51,913 nt of DNA, taken from contig CAYSOF010000035.1 of NCBI GenBank assembly GCA_964432595.1, forward strand, positions 1 through 51,913, written 5' to 3'. Of the stretch, positions 36,345-45,747 are shown one piece after another. The stretch is from DASYLJ01 sp964432595 (GTDB lineage Bacteria; Desulfobacterota; Binatia; DP-6). Made by a program: the position numbers and the translations under genes. Each line of letters begins with the position of its first letter. Position 1 is the stretch's first letter. The notes beneath the pieces were generated by a model. The model saw only the letters and a program-made list of their open reading frames with translations, did not search any database and was not told where the DNA came from.

Positions 36345-37330
36345 GTCGCCCTCGCGCGTGGCAGCGCCGTGACGAGCAGCATGACGAGCTCGAACAGCAG
36401 CAGCAGGGCGAGCGCCACGCCGAGCGGCCACTGGAACAGCTCGCGCTTCGGCCGCCAGCTGAGCGTCTTCTGGTTGGCGGGCGTGATCCGGTCGAGCGTG
36501 GCGTAGATCTCGGCGAGCCGCTCCTGGTCCTGGCCGAAGAAGTACCTCCCCCCGGTCGTGGACGCGATCTGCTCGAGGGCGCCGGTGTCGAGCTTCCCCT
36601 CGCCGGTCGCCGCGGGATCGCCGATGCCGACGGTGTGGACGCGGATCTTCTGGTCGCGCGCGATCTCGGCGGCCTTCGCCGGCGGCATCTTGCTGGCCGT
36701 GTCGTTGCCGTCCGTCAGCAGGATCAGGACCTTCTCGGGCGCCTGGCTCGGCTCGAACATCTTGATGCCGAGGCCGATCGCGTCGCCCATCGCCGTGCGC
36801 GGCCCGGCCATGCCGGGCTCGGTCTCGGCGAGCATCGCGCGCACGGTGCGGTGGTCGAGCGTGAACGGCACCTGCGGATACGCGGCGTCGCCGAAGACGA
36901 TGAGCCCGATGCGGTCGCCGGTACGCCGCGTGACGAAGTCGTCGACGACCGTGCGGACGGCGTCGACGCGGGGGATCACCTGGCCCGACGGGTCGCGGAA
37001 GTCGCGCGTGTCCATCGACTGCGACAGGTCGAGCGCGAGCAGCAGGTCACGCGCCGGCTGCGTCTTCTCGATCGGCGGCTCGACGAGCTGGGGCCGCGCC
37101 ACGGCGAGCACGACCAACCCCCAACAGACCGGTGCGAGCAGCTTCTGTGTCCACGTCGTCCGCGGCACCACCGCGCCCGACGCCGGCGTCAGCCCCGCCG
37201 CCGCGGCGATCTCGCCGAAGAACGGCAGGCGGATCGACGCCGTCTCCTCGCGATACGGCGGCAGGAGCCACCAGACGAGGAGCGGCAGCGGCAGGAGCGC
37301 GAGCGCCCAGGGGTACGCGAGCTCATACAC
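36341..37330 (-). CDS. BatA-like VWA membrane protein
   Basis: 329 aa. Two helices at the N-terminus (AYPWALALLPLPLLVWWLLP and a second near 60-80), VWA domain with intact MIDAS DLSQSMD and LTDGNDTASKMPP, and a C-terminal helix (WPLGVALALLLLFELVMLLV). Anchored in the inner membrane with the VWA domain probably periplasmic or cytoplasmic-facing near the membrane. The likely start is GTG at 37330, eight bases inside the DUF4381 gene. A partner of MoxR in most genomes. Confidence 0.85.
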   Translation of the reverse strand: MYELAYPWALALLPLPLLVWWLLPPYREETASIRLPFFGEIAAAAGLTPASGAVVPRTTWTQKLLAPVCWGLVVLAVARPQLVEPPIEKTQPARDLLLALDLSQSMDTRDFRDPSGQVIPRVDAVRTVVDDFVTRRTGDRIGLIVFGDAAYPQVPFTLDHRTVRAMLAETEPGMAGPRTAMGDAIGLGIKMFEPSQAPEKVLILLTDGNDTASKMPPAKAAEIARDQKIRVHTVGIGDPAATGEGKLDTGALEQIASTTGGRYFFGQDQERLAEIYATLDRITPANQKTLSWRPKRELFQWPLGVALALLLLFELVMLLVTALPRARAT

Positions 37331-37805
37331 GATGCGCCTCGATCCAGCTCCGCGCGGCGCGCGCACACGCCACGGCGTCGCCTGCGGACAGCGCCGCGAG
37401 CTCCGCCGGCGACCGGTACTCGGCGTCGTCGAGCAGCCGCGCTGCCGCGTCGGGCAACGGCGCGTGCGCGCGCAAAAACGCCACCCAGTCGGCGCGCGAG
37501 AGCGCCGCCACTTCGGCGCGCGGCCAGACGGCGAGCGCCACGCGCTTCAGCAGCGGCGGGATGGCCGCCAGCGCCGCCGCCTGCTCGCCCCCGAGCCGCG
37601 CCTCGATCCGCGCCAGCTCGGCGAGGGCCTCGACGCGGTAGCGGTTCGCGGCGAGCCGCCGCCGATGCCGTCCCCACGCCCAGGCGGCAACGGCGAGCAG
37701 CACGACCGCCAGCACCGCCCATCCCCAGGTCTGCGGCGTCCAGGGGACCGGCGGGGGCACGACGAGGTCCGCGAGCCCGTCGAGGGCGCCGGGTGACGGC
37801 GTCAT
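37323..37805 (-). CDS. DUF4381 membrane protein of the Bat operon
   Basis: 160 aa. A transmembrane helix (about 28-44: WAVLAVVLLAVAAWAWG), then a helical cytoplasmic domain with RYRVEALAELARIEARL and LKRVALAVWPRAEVAALSRADW, the DUF4381 pattern. It regularly sits between the DUF58 and BatA genes in MoxR-Bat operons. ATG at 37805 overlaps the DUF58 stop (ATGA). Confidence 0.82.
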   Translation of the reverse strand: MTPSPGALDGLADLVVPPPVPWTPQTWGWAVLAVVLLAVAAWAWGRHRRRLAANRYRVEALAELARIEARLGGEQAAALAAIPPLLKRVALAVWPRAEVAALSRADWVAFLRAHAPLPDAAARLLDDAEYRSPAELAALSAGDAVACARAARSWIEAHRV

Positions 37806-38788
37806 CGCCCGCGCCCTCCGAGCAGGCGGCGGATCTGCAACGCCGTGTCTTCGGCCGCCGACACCGGCAGGACGGTGATGCCGAGCTCGCGCTGCCAGCC
37901 GAGCAGCTCGCGGCTGCGCGCGTCGGTGAACTCGGCGATGCCACGCCGCACCGTCCCGCCGGCGGCGTCGAGCTCGACCTGCAACTCGCCGTCGCTCACG
38001 ACGAGCGATCCCGCCGGCGGCAGCTCGATCAGGAACGGGTCGTAGACGACCGCCGCGATGACGTCGTTGTGGAGCGACAAACGCAGCAGCAGGTCGCGCG
38101 TGTGCGGGCCGTGGCCGTCGAAGTCGCTGACGACGACGACGAGGTGGTCGTGCCCGGCGACGCGCGCCGCCGCGTCGAGGGCAGCGTCGAGCTGCGCCGG
38201 GTTGCGCTCGGCCGGCGCGTCCGCGCGCAGCGCCCCGTTCCGTGCCGCGATCGTCTCGAGCAGCCGCATCACGGCCGCGCGGCTCCGCTGCGGGCGCACC
38301 TCGTCGATCCCCGCGTCGCCGACGACGAAACCGCCGACGCGGTCCCCCTGCGCCAGAATGCGCCACGCCGCCAGGGCCGCCACCTCGGCCGCCGCCACCG
38401 ATTTCATCGCCCGGCGCGTGCCGAAGAACATGTTGATGCGCTGGTCGACCACGAGCAGCGCCGGGCGGTCCTTCTCCTCGGTGTAGACGCGGACGAACGG
38501 CCTTCCCGTGCGCGCCGTCACCCGCCAGTCCATCGTGCGGATGTCGTCGCCGGGCACGTACTGACGCAGCTCCTCGAAGGCGAGGCCACGCCCGCGAACG
38601 CGCGACGCATGCCGCCCGGCCAGCAGGCTGTGCACGGGCTGCCGCGGCAGGAAGGCGATGCCGCGCGCCGCATGCTCGAGCGCGGCCAGGTCGGCGGCCG
38701 ACGCGTACACGCCCGGCGCCGCCGGCGCCGGCGCGGCCGCGGCGCGGACGCCGCTCGACCGTCGCAGTGCGGCCAGCGAGAAGGCCAT
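37802..38788 (-). CDS. DUF58 domain protein (MoxR partner)
   Basis: 328 aa. Signature LRQYVPGDDIRTMDWRVTAR at about 80-99 followed by GRPFVRVYTEEKDRPALLVVDQ, then a VWA-like fold (VVVVSDFDGHG). DUF58 proteins are regular partners of MoxR ATPases and may mediate substrate or membrane recruitment. ATG at 38788 shares a base with the moxR stop (TGATG). Confidence 0.88.
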   Translation of the reverse strand: MAFSLAALRRSSGVRAAAAPAPAAPGVYASAADLAALEHAARGIAFLPRQPVHSLLAGRHASRVRGRGLAFEELRQYVPGDDIRTMDWRVTARTGRPFVRVYTEEKDRPALLVVDQRINMFFGTRRAMKSVAAAEVAALAAWRILAQGDRVGGFVVGDAGIDEVRPQRSRAAVMRLLETIAARNGALRADAPAERNPAQLDAALDAAARVAGHDHLVVVVSDFDGHGPHTRDLLLRLSLHNDVIAAVVYDPFLIELPPAGSLVVSDGELQVELDAAGGTVRRGIAEFTDARSRELLGWQRELGITVLPVSAAEDTALQIRRLLGGRGR

Positions 38789-39744
38789 CAGGCGACGGCG
38801 ACCCGCTCGACGATCCGGTCGATCACGCGGTCGGCCGGCACGCTCGCCGCGTGCGCCTCGTAGGAGAGGATCAGCCGATGGCGGAAGACGTCGTGCACGA
38901 CGGCCTGGACGTCGTCGGGCGTCACGTGGTCGCGGCCGGCGAGCCAGGCGTAGGCGCGCGCGACACGATCGAGGCCGATGCCGCCGCGCGGGCTCACGCC
39001 GACCTGGATCCACTTCGCCAGCTCCGCGTCGAGCTTGTCCGGGTAGCGCGTCGCGAATACGAGCGCGACGATGTAGCGCTCGACCGCCGCGGACACGGTG
39101 ACGGCGTCGATCTCGGCGCGCGCCGCGAACACCGCCTGCTGCGCGAGCTTCCGCGTCTCGGCCGCCGCCTGCTTCCCGCCCTGCTCGTGACGGTTCAGGC
39201 GAACGATCTCCACCTCGGACTGCTCGTCCGGGTACCCGACCTGCACGTGCATCAGAAAGCGGTCCATCTGCGCTTCGGGCAGCGGGTACGTGCCCTCCTG
39301 CTCGATCGGGTTCTGCGTCGCCATCACCAGGAACAGATCGGGCAGCTTCCGCGTCTGGCCGCCGATGGTCACCTGCCGCTCCTCCATCGCTTCCAGCAGC
39401 GACGACTGCACCTTCGCGGGCGCGCGGTTCACCTCGTCGGCGAGGATCAGGTTGGCGAAGACGGGACCCTGCTGGAACGTGAACGCGCCGTTGGCGTACA
39501 CATCCGAGCCGGTGATGTCGGACGGCAGCAGGTCGGGCGTGAACTGGATGCGCGAGAACTGGGCGTCGAGGTTCTTCGACAGGCTCTTGATCGCGCGCGT
39601 CTTGGCCAGCCCCGGCAGGCCCTCGACGAGCAGGTGACCGTCCGCGAGGAGCCCGAGGATCAGGCGCTCGACCATGCTCTCCTGGCCGATGATCGATGCG
39701 GCCATGCGCTGTTTCAGGATGAGGACGTCGTCGCGGGCGCTCAC
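38788..39744 (-). CDS. moxR: MoxR-family AAA+ ATPase
   Basis: 318 aa. Walker A GLPGLAKT at 42-49, Walker B LILADEVNRAP, and the MoxR sensor region MATQNPIEQEGTYPLPEAQMDRF; C-terminal lid domain with VSPRGG. MoxR proteins form hexamers that act as chaperones for metal insertion or protein assembly together with VWA proteins. The start is GTG at 39744, overlapping the stop of the upstream fusion gene; an in-frame ATG at 39789 would lie inside that gene. Confidence 0.92.
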   Translation of the reverse strand: MSARDDVLILKQRMAASIIGQESMVERLILGLLADGHLLVEGLPGLAKTRAIKSLSKNLDAQFSRIQFTPDLLPSDITGSDVYANGAFTFQQGPVFANLILADEVNRAPAKVQSSLLEAMEERQVTIGGQTRKLPDLFLVMATQNPIEQEGTYPLPEAQMDRFLMHVQVGYPDEQSEVEIVRLNRHEQGGKQAAAETRKLAQQAVFAARAEIDAVTVSAAVERYIVALVFATRYPDKLDAELAKWIQVGVSPRGGIGLDRVARAYAWLAGRDHVTPDDVQAVVHDVFRHRLILSYEAHAASVPADRVIDRIVERVAVA

Positions 39745-42284
39745 GGCTGGCGGTGCCTTTCCGGTGCGCTCGCACTCGGAGCGAACCATGCGAAGTACGG
39801 ATTGCCGTCGGCATGCTGCATCACGCGCGTCATCTCCCGCCCCCACGCCTCCCGATCGCCGGCATAGGCGTGGAGCGCCGCGGCGTACAGCGCGAGGAGA
39901 TGCTCGCGCTCGCCGGCGATCGCGGCGGACAGGCTCGCGTCGCCGCCGGACAGCGGCGGATCGGTCCGCAGGTCGAGCAGCCGCGGCAGCACGCGGACGA
40001 TCTCGTTCGGCTGCACCCAGGTCGCGTACTCGATCGACGGCCGGTCGTCGGTGACGGGCGGCGCGTCCGCCGCGTACGCCTCCAGGCCCCGGCGATCGGT
40101 GATCCACGTCGCGAGCAGCGCCGCCGGCGACGCGACGCCGACTTCGGCGAGCGCGCTCGCGGCCTCCGGCGCCCCGAAACGGGTCGTGATCCGCGACACG
40201 TCGAGCTCGATCGGATCGAGCGAGCCGACGAGCAGCATCTCGTGCACTTCCGTCGTCCACAGCGACGCGTGCGGAAAGACGTCGAGGAACGCACGCACGA
40301 GCGAGCGCGTGTCGGCGTCGTTTTGCGTAGCCAGCGGCAGCCACTGCGCGACGATGCCGTCGGGCGCGAGGCGCGACGCGGCCAGCGCGTAGAAGTCGCG
40401 CGAGTAGAGGTTCGCCACGCCCGCGGCGGACGGCGGCGGCGGCTCGAGCGTGATCAGGTCCCAGCGCTCGGGGCTCGCGAGCAGCTCGCGGCGGCCGTCG
40501 CGCAGGCGAATCTCGAGGCGCGGATCGCCCCAGGCGCCGTAGGTGCCTGCGAACAGCGGCCCCGCCTTCACCACGGCGGGCAGGAGCTCGGCAACGACCC
40601 GGCGCTCGAGCGACGGCACGCGGAGCAGCGCGCCCGCCGTGATCCCGGTGCCGTAGCCAATCACGAGCGCGGAGCGCGGCTCGCCGCGATGGATCAGCAG
40701 CGGTAGGAGCGCCTGGAGCCGCATGTAGCGCAGCGACGGCATCGCGTCGCCGGAGTTGGAGACGCCCTGGATGTAGAGCCGCCGGAACCGGCGGTCGCCC
40801 GCTCCCGACTCGACCACGGCGACGGTCCCGCCGTGGCTCTCCTCGTAGAACGCGAGCGTGCCCCGCCGCGCCCCGGGTAGGAGCTGCGCCAGGCGCTCGG
40901 GCGGCGCTGCCACCGCGACCAGCGCAGACAGCGCCGCGACCGCGTACGTCGCGCGACGGGGCGCCGGGCCCACGCCGCGTCCGCGCACCACCGCCCAGAG
41001 CCCGACGACCGCCGCAGCGATCGCGAGCGTCGCGAGCGCGCGTACCAGTCCGAGCGCCGGCACGAGCACGAAGCCGGTCAGCACCGAGCCGGCGATCCCG
41101 CCGGCCGTGTTCACCGCGACGACGCGTCCGACGTCGCGGCCGACGTGATCGTCGCCCACCACGAGCCGGAGTGCGATCGGGAAGGCGGCGCCAAGCAGCA
41201 GCGTCGGCACGAAGACGATGCAACCAGCGACGACCGCGAAGCGCGCGCACATTCCCGCCAGCACGCTGCCGGTGACGGCCGCGGCGCCCTCCTGGACGAA
41301 CGCCTGGAGACCCACCAGCCAGGGGCCCAGCAGCACGATCTCGACGAGGGCCACGCATCCGGCCGCGGCGACGAGGAGCGCGAACACGCCCCACGGATCG
41401 CGCACGCGGTCGGCACGACGCGCGTAGATGGCCGCACCGGCGACGAGGCCCGCCAGGTACGTCGCCAGCATCACGGCGAATGCGAAGCCGCGCGTGCTCA
41501 TGAACTGGACGATGGCCTGCGACCAGACGACCTCGTAGCCGAGCGCGACACCCCCGGCCGCGGCGTAGAGCACGAGGGCGAGTGAGGACGGGGTCTCCGC
41601 CCGCGGTCGCATCGGAGCCGGCCGCGACGCGCGGTCGGCGAACGCGGCCAGCGCGGCCGCACCGGCGTTGAGCGCCGCCGCGACCAGCGCCGCCCCGCGC
41701 ACGCCGACGCCGGGCACGAGGACGAACGGCGCGAGCAGCGCGCCGACGACGGCGCCCGACGTGTTCGCGGCGTACAGCGTCCCGCCCGCGCGTCCGACGG
41801 CGCCCGCCCGCGCACACGCCCGGACCAGGACCGGCAGCGTCCCGCCCATGGCGACGGCGGGAACCGCGACCAACCCGAGCGGCAACAGCCACGCGAGCGG
41901 TCCGACGCTCCTTTCCATGGCCGCGAACGGTGCAGCGGCGTTCGCGAGCGCGACCGTCGCCAGCGGGCCGAGCACGGCGATCGCCACCTCGAGGAGCGCG
42001 ACGAGCCGGAACGGATGCGGCATCCGATCGGCCCGGCGTCCGAGCAGGACGCTGCCGAGCGCCAGGCCCCCGAAGAACGCGCTCACGCCCACCGTGACGG
42101 CATGCATGTCGACGCCGACGACGAGGGCGAGCTGCTTCACCCAGACGATCTGATAGACGAGCGCCGCCGCGCCCGAGGCGAACGCGAGCACCACCGCGCG
42201 ACCGTTGGCGCCGCGAACGTCGTGGCTCGGCCCCGACGAATCCACCGACTCGGCGAGGTGACGATCTCGAGCCGGCGCCGACAC
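39741..42284 (-). CDS. Membrane fusion protein: MFS-like transporter plus spermidine-synthase-like domain
   Basis: About 847 aa. Roughly fourteen helices in the first 500 residues, starting RAVVLAFASGAAALVYQIVWVKQLA, followed by a soluble Rossmann domain with VIGYGTGITAGALLR and VVAELLPAVV like aminopropyltransferases. The catalytic acidic pair is not obvious: the usual YDVIxxD segment reads WDLITLEPPPP. This type of fused MFS/SpdS protein is widespread but unassigned. GTG at 42284 is preferred because AAAGGA lies eight bases upstream; an in-frame GTG at 42323 is possible. Lies between sulfatase 2 and moxR. Confidence 0.8.
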   Translation of the reverse strand: MSAPARDRHLAESVDSSGPSHDVRGANGRAVVLAFASGAAALVYQIVWVKQLALVVGVDMHAVTVGVSAFFGGLALGSVLLGRRADRMPHPFRLVALLEVAIAVLGPLATVALANAAAPFAAMERSVGPLAWLLPLGLVAVPAVAMGGTLPVLVRACARAGAVGRAGGTLYAANTSGAVVGALLAPFVLVPGVGVRGAALVAAALNAGAAALAAFADRASRPAPMRPRAETPSSLALVLYAAAGGVALGYEVVWSQAIVQFMSTRGFAFAVMLATYLAGLVAGAAIYARRADRVRDPWGVFALLVAAAGCVALVEIVLLGPWLVGLQAFVQEGAAAVTGSVLAGMCARFAVVAGCIVFVPTLLLGAAFPIALRLVVGDDHVGRDVGRVVAVNTAGGIAGSVLTGFVLVPALGLVRALATLAIAAAVVGLWAVVRGRGVGPAPRRATYAVAALSALVAVAAPPERLAQLLPGARRGTLAFYEESHGGTVAVVESGAGDRRFRRLYIQGVSNSGDAMPSLRYMRLQALLPLLIHRGEPRSALVIGYGTGITAGALLRVPSLERRVVAELLPAVVKAGPLFAGTYGAWGDPRLEIRLRDGRRELLASPERWDLITLEPPPPSAAGVANLYSRDFYALAASRLAPDGIVAQWLPLATQNDADTRSLVRAFLDVFPHASLWTTEVHEMLLVGSLDPIELDVSRITTRFGAPEAASALAEVGVASPAALLATWITDRRGLEAYAADAPPVTDDRPSIEYATWVQPNEIVRVLPRLLDLRTDPPLSGGDASLSAAIAGEREHLLALYAAALHAYAGDREAWGREMTRVMQHADGNPYFAWFAPSASAPERHRQP

Positions 42285-42333
42285 GATAGGGATCCTTTGA
42301 CGAGTCGGACGCGCGCCGACCACGACGCGCGCG

Positions 42334-43863
42334 TCAGTTCTTCGCCGGCGCGCTGAGCTTCGCCATCACCTCGTCGAGGTTGAAGCTCGCGGGCTTCTGG
42401 CGCGGCGGGAAGTCCTTGAAGCTCGCCAGCCACTGCCCGACGATCGCCTGCGCCGGCACGAGAAGGTACGCGCGATCGACCTTCCATTTTCCGTACAGGA
42501 AGCTCTCGTCACCACGCTCGAACGGATCGGCCCGGAGGTTGTAGATGTCCGGGAGGCGCAGCTTCGTGAACTCGCGCTCCCAGACGCCGAGCCCGGTGTG
42601 CTCCTGGATGATGAAGTTCATCTTCCAGTTGCCGTAGCGGAGCGCCATCAGGTCGCCGTCGTCGCTCCAGTAGAGGAAGTCCTTACGCGGATTCTCCTTC
42701 GTGTCGCCCTTCAGGAACGGCATCTGGTTGTAGCCGTCGAGATGCACCTTGAAGGTCTTCCCGCCCGCCGCGTACCCCTTCAACATCTTGGCGACGACGT
42801 CCGGCTCGCCTGCGGCAGCGGCGAGCGTCGGCAAGATGTCTTCGTGCGCGAAGATCTCGTTGCGGATCGTGTTCGGCTGGATGACGCCGGGCCAGCGGAT
42901 CAGCATCGGCACCCGGAACGCGCCTTCCCAGTTCGTCGCCTTCTCGCCGCGGAAGGGGGTCGTGCCGCCGTCGGGCCAGGCCATCACCTCGGCGCCGTTG
43001 TCGGTGGTGTAGATGACGATCGTGTCGTTCGCGATGCCGAGGTCGTCGAGCTGCTTCAGGAGCTGGCCGACCATTCCGTCGTGTTCGACCATGCCGTCCG
43101 GGTAGAGTCCCAGGCCCGTCTTCCCGTCCGACTCGGGCTTCAAGTGGGTCCAGATGTGCATGCGCGTCGAGTTGAACCAGACGAAGAAGGGCTTGCTCGC
43201 CTTGTGCTGGCGATCGATGAAGTCCATCGCCGCCGTCAGGAACTCCTCGTCGACCGTCTCCATACGCTTGCGGTTCAGCGGGCCGGTGTCCTCGATCTTG
43301 CCGTCGGCCGACGACTTGATGACGCCGCGCGGGCCGAAGCGCTTCTTGAAGTTCGGGTCCTTCGGGTAGTCGACGTTCTCGGGCTCTTCCTCGGCGTTCA
43401 AGTGGTAGAGGTTACCGAAGAATTCGTCGAACCCGTGCTTCGTCGGCAGGAACTCGTCCTTGTCGCCGAGGTGGTTCTTGCCGAACTGCCCCGTGGCGTA
43501 GCCGAGGCCCTTCATCACCTCGGCGACGGTCGGGTCCTGCGGCTGCAGGCCGAGGTCCGCGCCGGGCAGACCGACCTTCGTCAGACCGGTGCGGATCGGC
43601 GACTGGCCGGTGATGAACGCCGCGCGGCCGGCGGTGCAGCTCTGCTGTCCGTACCAGTCGGTGAACTTCGCGCCCTCGTTCGCGATGCGATCGATGTTCG
43701 GCGTCTGATAGCCCATGACGCCCTGGTTGTAGGTGCTCGGGTTGTACCACCCGATGTCGTCTCCCATGATCACGAGGACGTTCGGCTTCTTCCCGGACGA
43801 TCCTTGCGCCGCGGCGATCGCCGCCGTCAGCATCACGATCACGAACGCTCCACGAATCCGCAT
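42334..43863 (-). CDS. Type I sulfatase (arylsulfatase family), copy 2
   Basis: 509 aa. Signal peptide (FVIVMLTAAIAAAQ). Motifs: MGDDIGWYN metal site, YGQQSCTAGRAAFITG with Cys76 in CxAxR, GKNHLGD, and TTDNGAEVMAWPDGGTTPFR followed by GEK. Predicted periplasmic and dependent on formylglycine conversion of Cys76. Highly similar to copy 1 at 29687. It starts 10 bases after the HAD gene on the same strand and is followed by the MFS/spermidine-synthase fusion. Substrate unknown; neighbours suggest an envelope or polyanion target. Confidence 0.9.
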   Translation of the reverse strand: MRIRGAFVIVMLTAAIAAAQGSSGKKPNVLVIMGDDIGWYNPSTYNQGVMGYQTPNIDRIANEGAKFTDWYGQQSCTAGRAAFITGQSPIRTGLTKVGLPGADLGLQPQDPTVAEVMKGLGYATGQFGKNHLGDKDEFLPTKHGFDEFFGNLYHLNAEEEPENVDYPKDPNFKKRFGPRGVIKSSADGKIEDTGPLNRKRMETVDEEFLTAAMDFIDRQHKASKPFFVWFNSTRMHIWTHLKPESDGKTGLGLYPDGMVEHDGMVGQLLKQLDDLGIANDTIVIYTTDNGAEVMAWPDGGTTPFRGEKATNWEGAFRVPMLIRWPGVIQPNTIRNEIFAHEDILPTLAAAAGEPDVVAKMLKGYAAGGKTFKVHLDGYNQMPFLKGDTKENPRKDFLYWSDDGDLMALRYGNWKMNFIIQEHTGLGVWEREFTKLRLPDIYNLRADPFERGDESFLYGKWKVDRAYLLVPAQAIVGQWLASFKDFPPRQKPASFNLDEVMAKLSAPAKN

Positions 43864-43873
43864 TGGGTCCTCC

Positions 43874-44848
43874 TCACTCGAACGGGAAGATGCGTTTCCA
43901 GTCGCGTTTCATGTCGACCACCGTCCAGCCGCGCTTGGTGGCCTCGTCGAGCGCCTTGTCGAGCTTGCCGATCGGCGACTGCCGGTCGTACGCGTACTCG
44001 CGCTCGCCGTCGGTGTGGTGGACGAGCCCCATGAAGCGGGTGCCGCTGCCGGCGGCCGTCCACTCGAGCATCTGCTGGTCGCCGTCGGAGTTGCCGAACG
44101 CGAGCACCGGACGGCGGCCGATGTACTTGTTGATCGAGACGGGCTTGCCGGGACCGTCGTCGACGTAGTCGATCTTCGGCTCGCGGAAGAGCACGGGGCC
44201 GGTCGCACGCATGTCCCACGTCGTCACGATCGTGCTGCCGACGACCTGCTCCGGCGGGATGCCGTAGACGCGCTCCGTCCACGGCCGCATGAACTCCGCG
44301 CCGCCGCCGGACACGATGTACGTCTTGAAGCCGTTGGCGCGCAGCCACGTCATCAGCTCGAGCATGGGCTGGTACACGCACTCGGTGTACGGACGCTCGA
44401 AGCGGGGATGCTTCGCCGTGGCGATCCAGTCGGCGACGGTCTTGGCGAACTCGTCGGTCGTCGTACCGGCGTGCGTCGCGCCCACGATCGTGACGATGCC
44501 CTGCTCGCCGCCGGCGAGCACCGCCTTCAGGTCGTTCGACAGCACCGCCGCGAAGGGCGGCGTGGTCTTCCACTCGGGATGCTTCGGGGCCAGCGCCTTC
44601 ACGCGATCGATCGCGAAGGCGAACTGCGTGTACATCGGCTGCTCGACCCAGAGCGTGCCGTCGTTGTCGAACGTCGCGATGCGCTCGTCGAGCGGCACGA
44701 ACGTCGGGCTGCCGGCGCGGGTGGCCTCGCCGACGAAGCGCACGATCGCCTGCTTCGTCGCCCCGTCGTTCCACGACGGCAGCGGGTCGTCCGCCGCGTG
44801 TGCGGCGACGCAACAGACGACCGCGATCGCTGCGGCCCAGCGGCGCAC
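43874..44848 (-). CDS. Secreted HAD-superfamily phosphatase-like protein
   Basis: 324 aa. Signal peptide (WAAAIAVVCCVAAHA). HAD motif I FDNDGTLWVEQ (nucleophile Asp and +2 Asp), motif II IVSGGG, and motif IV GNSDGDQQML. Predicted periplasmic phosphohydrolase; substrate unknown. The start is GTG at 44848, sharing a base with the DUF2950 stop (TAGTG). The set DUF3300-DUF2950-HAD-sulfatase recurs in other proteobacteria, so these four probably work together. Confidence 0.85.
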   Translation of the reverse strand: MRRWAAAIAVVCCVAAHAADDPLPSWNDGATKQAIVRFVGEATRAGSPTFVPLDERIATFDNDGTLWVEQPMYTQFAFAIDRVKALAPKHPEWKTTPPFAAVLSNDLKAVLAGGEQGIVTIVGATHAGTTTDEFAKTVADWIATAKHPRFERPYTECVYQPMLELMTWLRANGFKTYIVSGGGAEFMRPWTERVYGIPPEQVVGSTIVTTWDMRATGPVLFREPKIDYVDDGPGKPVSINKYIGRRPVLAFGNSDGDQQMLEWTAAGSGTRFMGLVHHTDGEREYAYDRQSPIGKLDKALDEATKRGWTVVDMKRDWKRIFPFE

Positions 44849-45747
44849 TACCGCACGGGAGTCCAGCTGGCGTCCGGATCGTACGCGGTCATCGCGCGCG
44901 CGACCTCGTCGGTCTTCTCGCCGAGGTCCTTCTGGAACACGATGCCCTGCTGGTTCACGACGAACGTCTGCACGCCGCTGTTGCCGTAGTCGGCCGGCCA
45001 CGCGACGAGGGCGAAGCCGCCGGTCATCTTGCCGTCGGCGACGTAGCTCTTCGCGCCGCCCGGCGCGTTCGCGCCCTGCCCCGTCAGGATGCGGAAGTAG
45101 TAGCCGTGGTAGGGCCGCGGCCCCTCGCCGGGCTGCGCGGCGGCGTAGCCCTCGGCGTCGGCTTCGGCGACGAGCGGCCCGAGCGGGCTCCGCTTCTTGC
45201 CGCCGGCATCGTCCCAGTAGAGGCCGTCGTGCTGGCCCGGCGTGCTGTGCACCTTCTGCGCGTAGGCGCCCGCGCCGGCGCCGCTCGCATACTCGCGCTG
45301 GGCCTGGGCATAGGCGCGCGCCACCGCGATCGCGCCGAGCTCGTTGCGGCCGACGCGCCGGTTGATGATCTCGTCGCGCCCGGCGGCCGTGTCGAAGCGC
45401 CAGCCCTGATCGTCTTTGACCAGCGGAATCGGAAAGGGCCAGTCGTCACGGCCGAGGACCGCGACGCGATGCGTGTCGTCGATCGTGCCGATACGCATCC
45501 GCTCGGACGCGGCGCTGACGAAGCGCTTGAGCGCCGCCTCGTCGGCGACGGCGTCACCGGAGGAGACGACGTCCTCGCTGCCGGGTCCCAGGATCGCGGC
45601 GACCTTCGCGTCGTCGTGCGTGCGGGCTGCGGCGACGAGCGCCTTCATGGCCGCTTCCGGGGTCTTGTAGTGGGGCTGCGTCTCGTCGGCGGCGAAGCCC
45701 GCCGACGCCATCGCTAGCGCCGTCAGTACGGCGATCATCGTTCGCAT
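44848..45747 (-). CDS. DUF2950 secreted protein
   Basis: 299 aa. Signal peptide (MIAVLTALAMASAGFAAD). Family features: KTPEAAMKALVAAARTHD, LGPGSEDVVSSGD, GRDEIINRRVGRNELGAI, and the C-terminal TFVVNQQGIVFQKDLGE. Function unknown; mostly found next to DUF3300. Its ATG at 45747 shares a base with the DUF3300 stop (TGATG). Confidence 0.9.
   Translation of the reverse strand: MRTMIAVLTALAMASAGFAADETQPHYKTPEAAMKALVAAARTHDDAKVAAILGPGSEDVVSSGDAVADEAALKRFVSAASERMRIGTIDDTHRVAVLGRDDWPFPIPLVKDDQGWRFDTAAGRDEIINRRVGRNELGAIAVARAYAQAQREYASGAGAGAYAQKVHSTPGQHDGLYWDDAGGKKRSPLGPLVAEADAEGYAAAQPGEGPRPYHGYYFRILTGQGANAPGGAKSYVADGKMTGGFALVAWPADYGNSGVQTFVVNQQGIVFQKDLGEKTDEVARAMTAYDPDASWTPVR

Noticed and set aside
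34794..39744. MoxR-VWA genes as an antiviral or tellurite-resistance ternary system
   Set aside because: The domain set DUF58, DUF4381, BatA, BatB/C and BatD is the Bat envelope module; no nuclease, effector or TerD-type protein is present.
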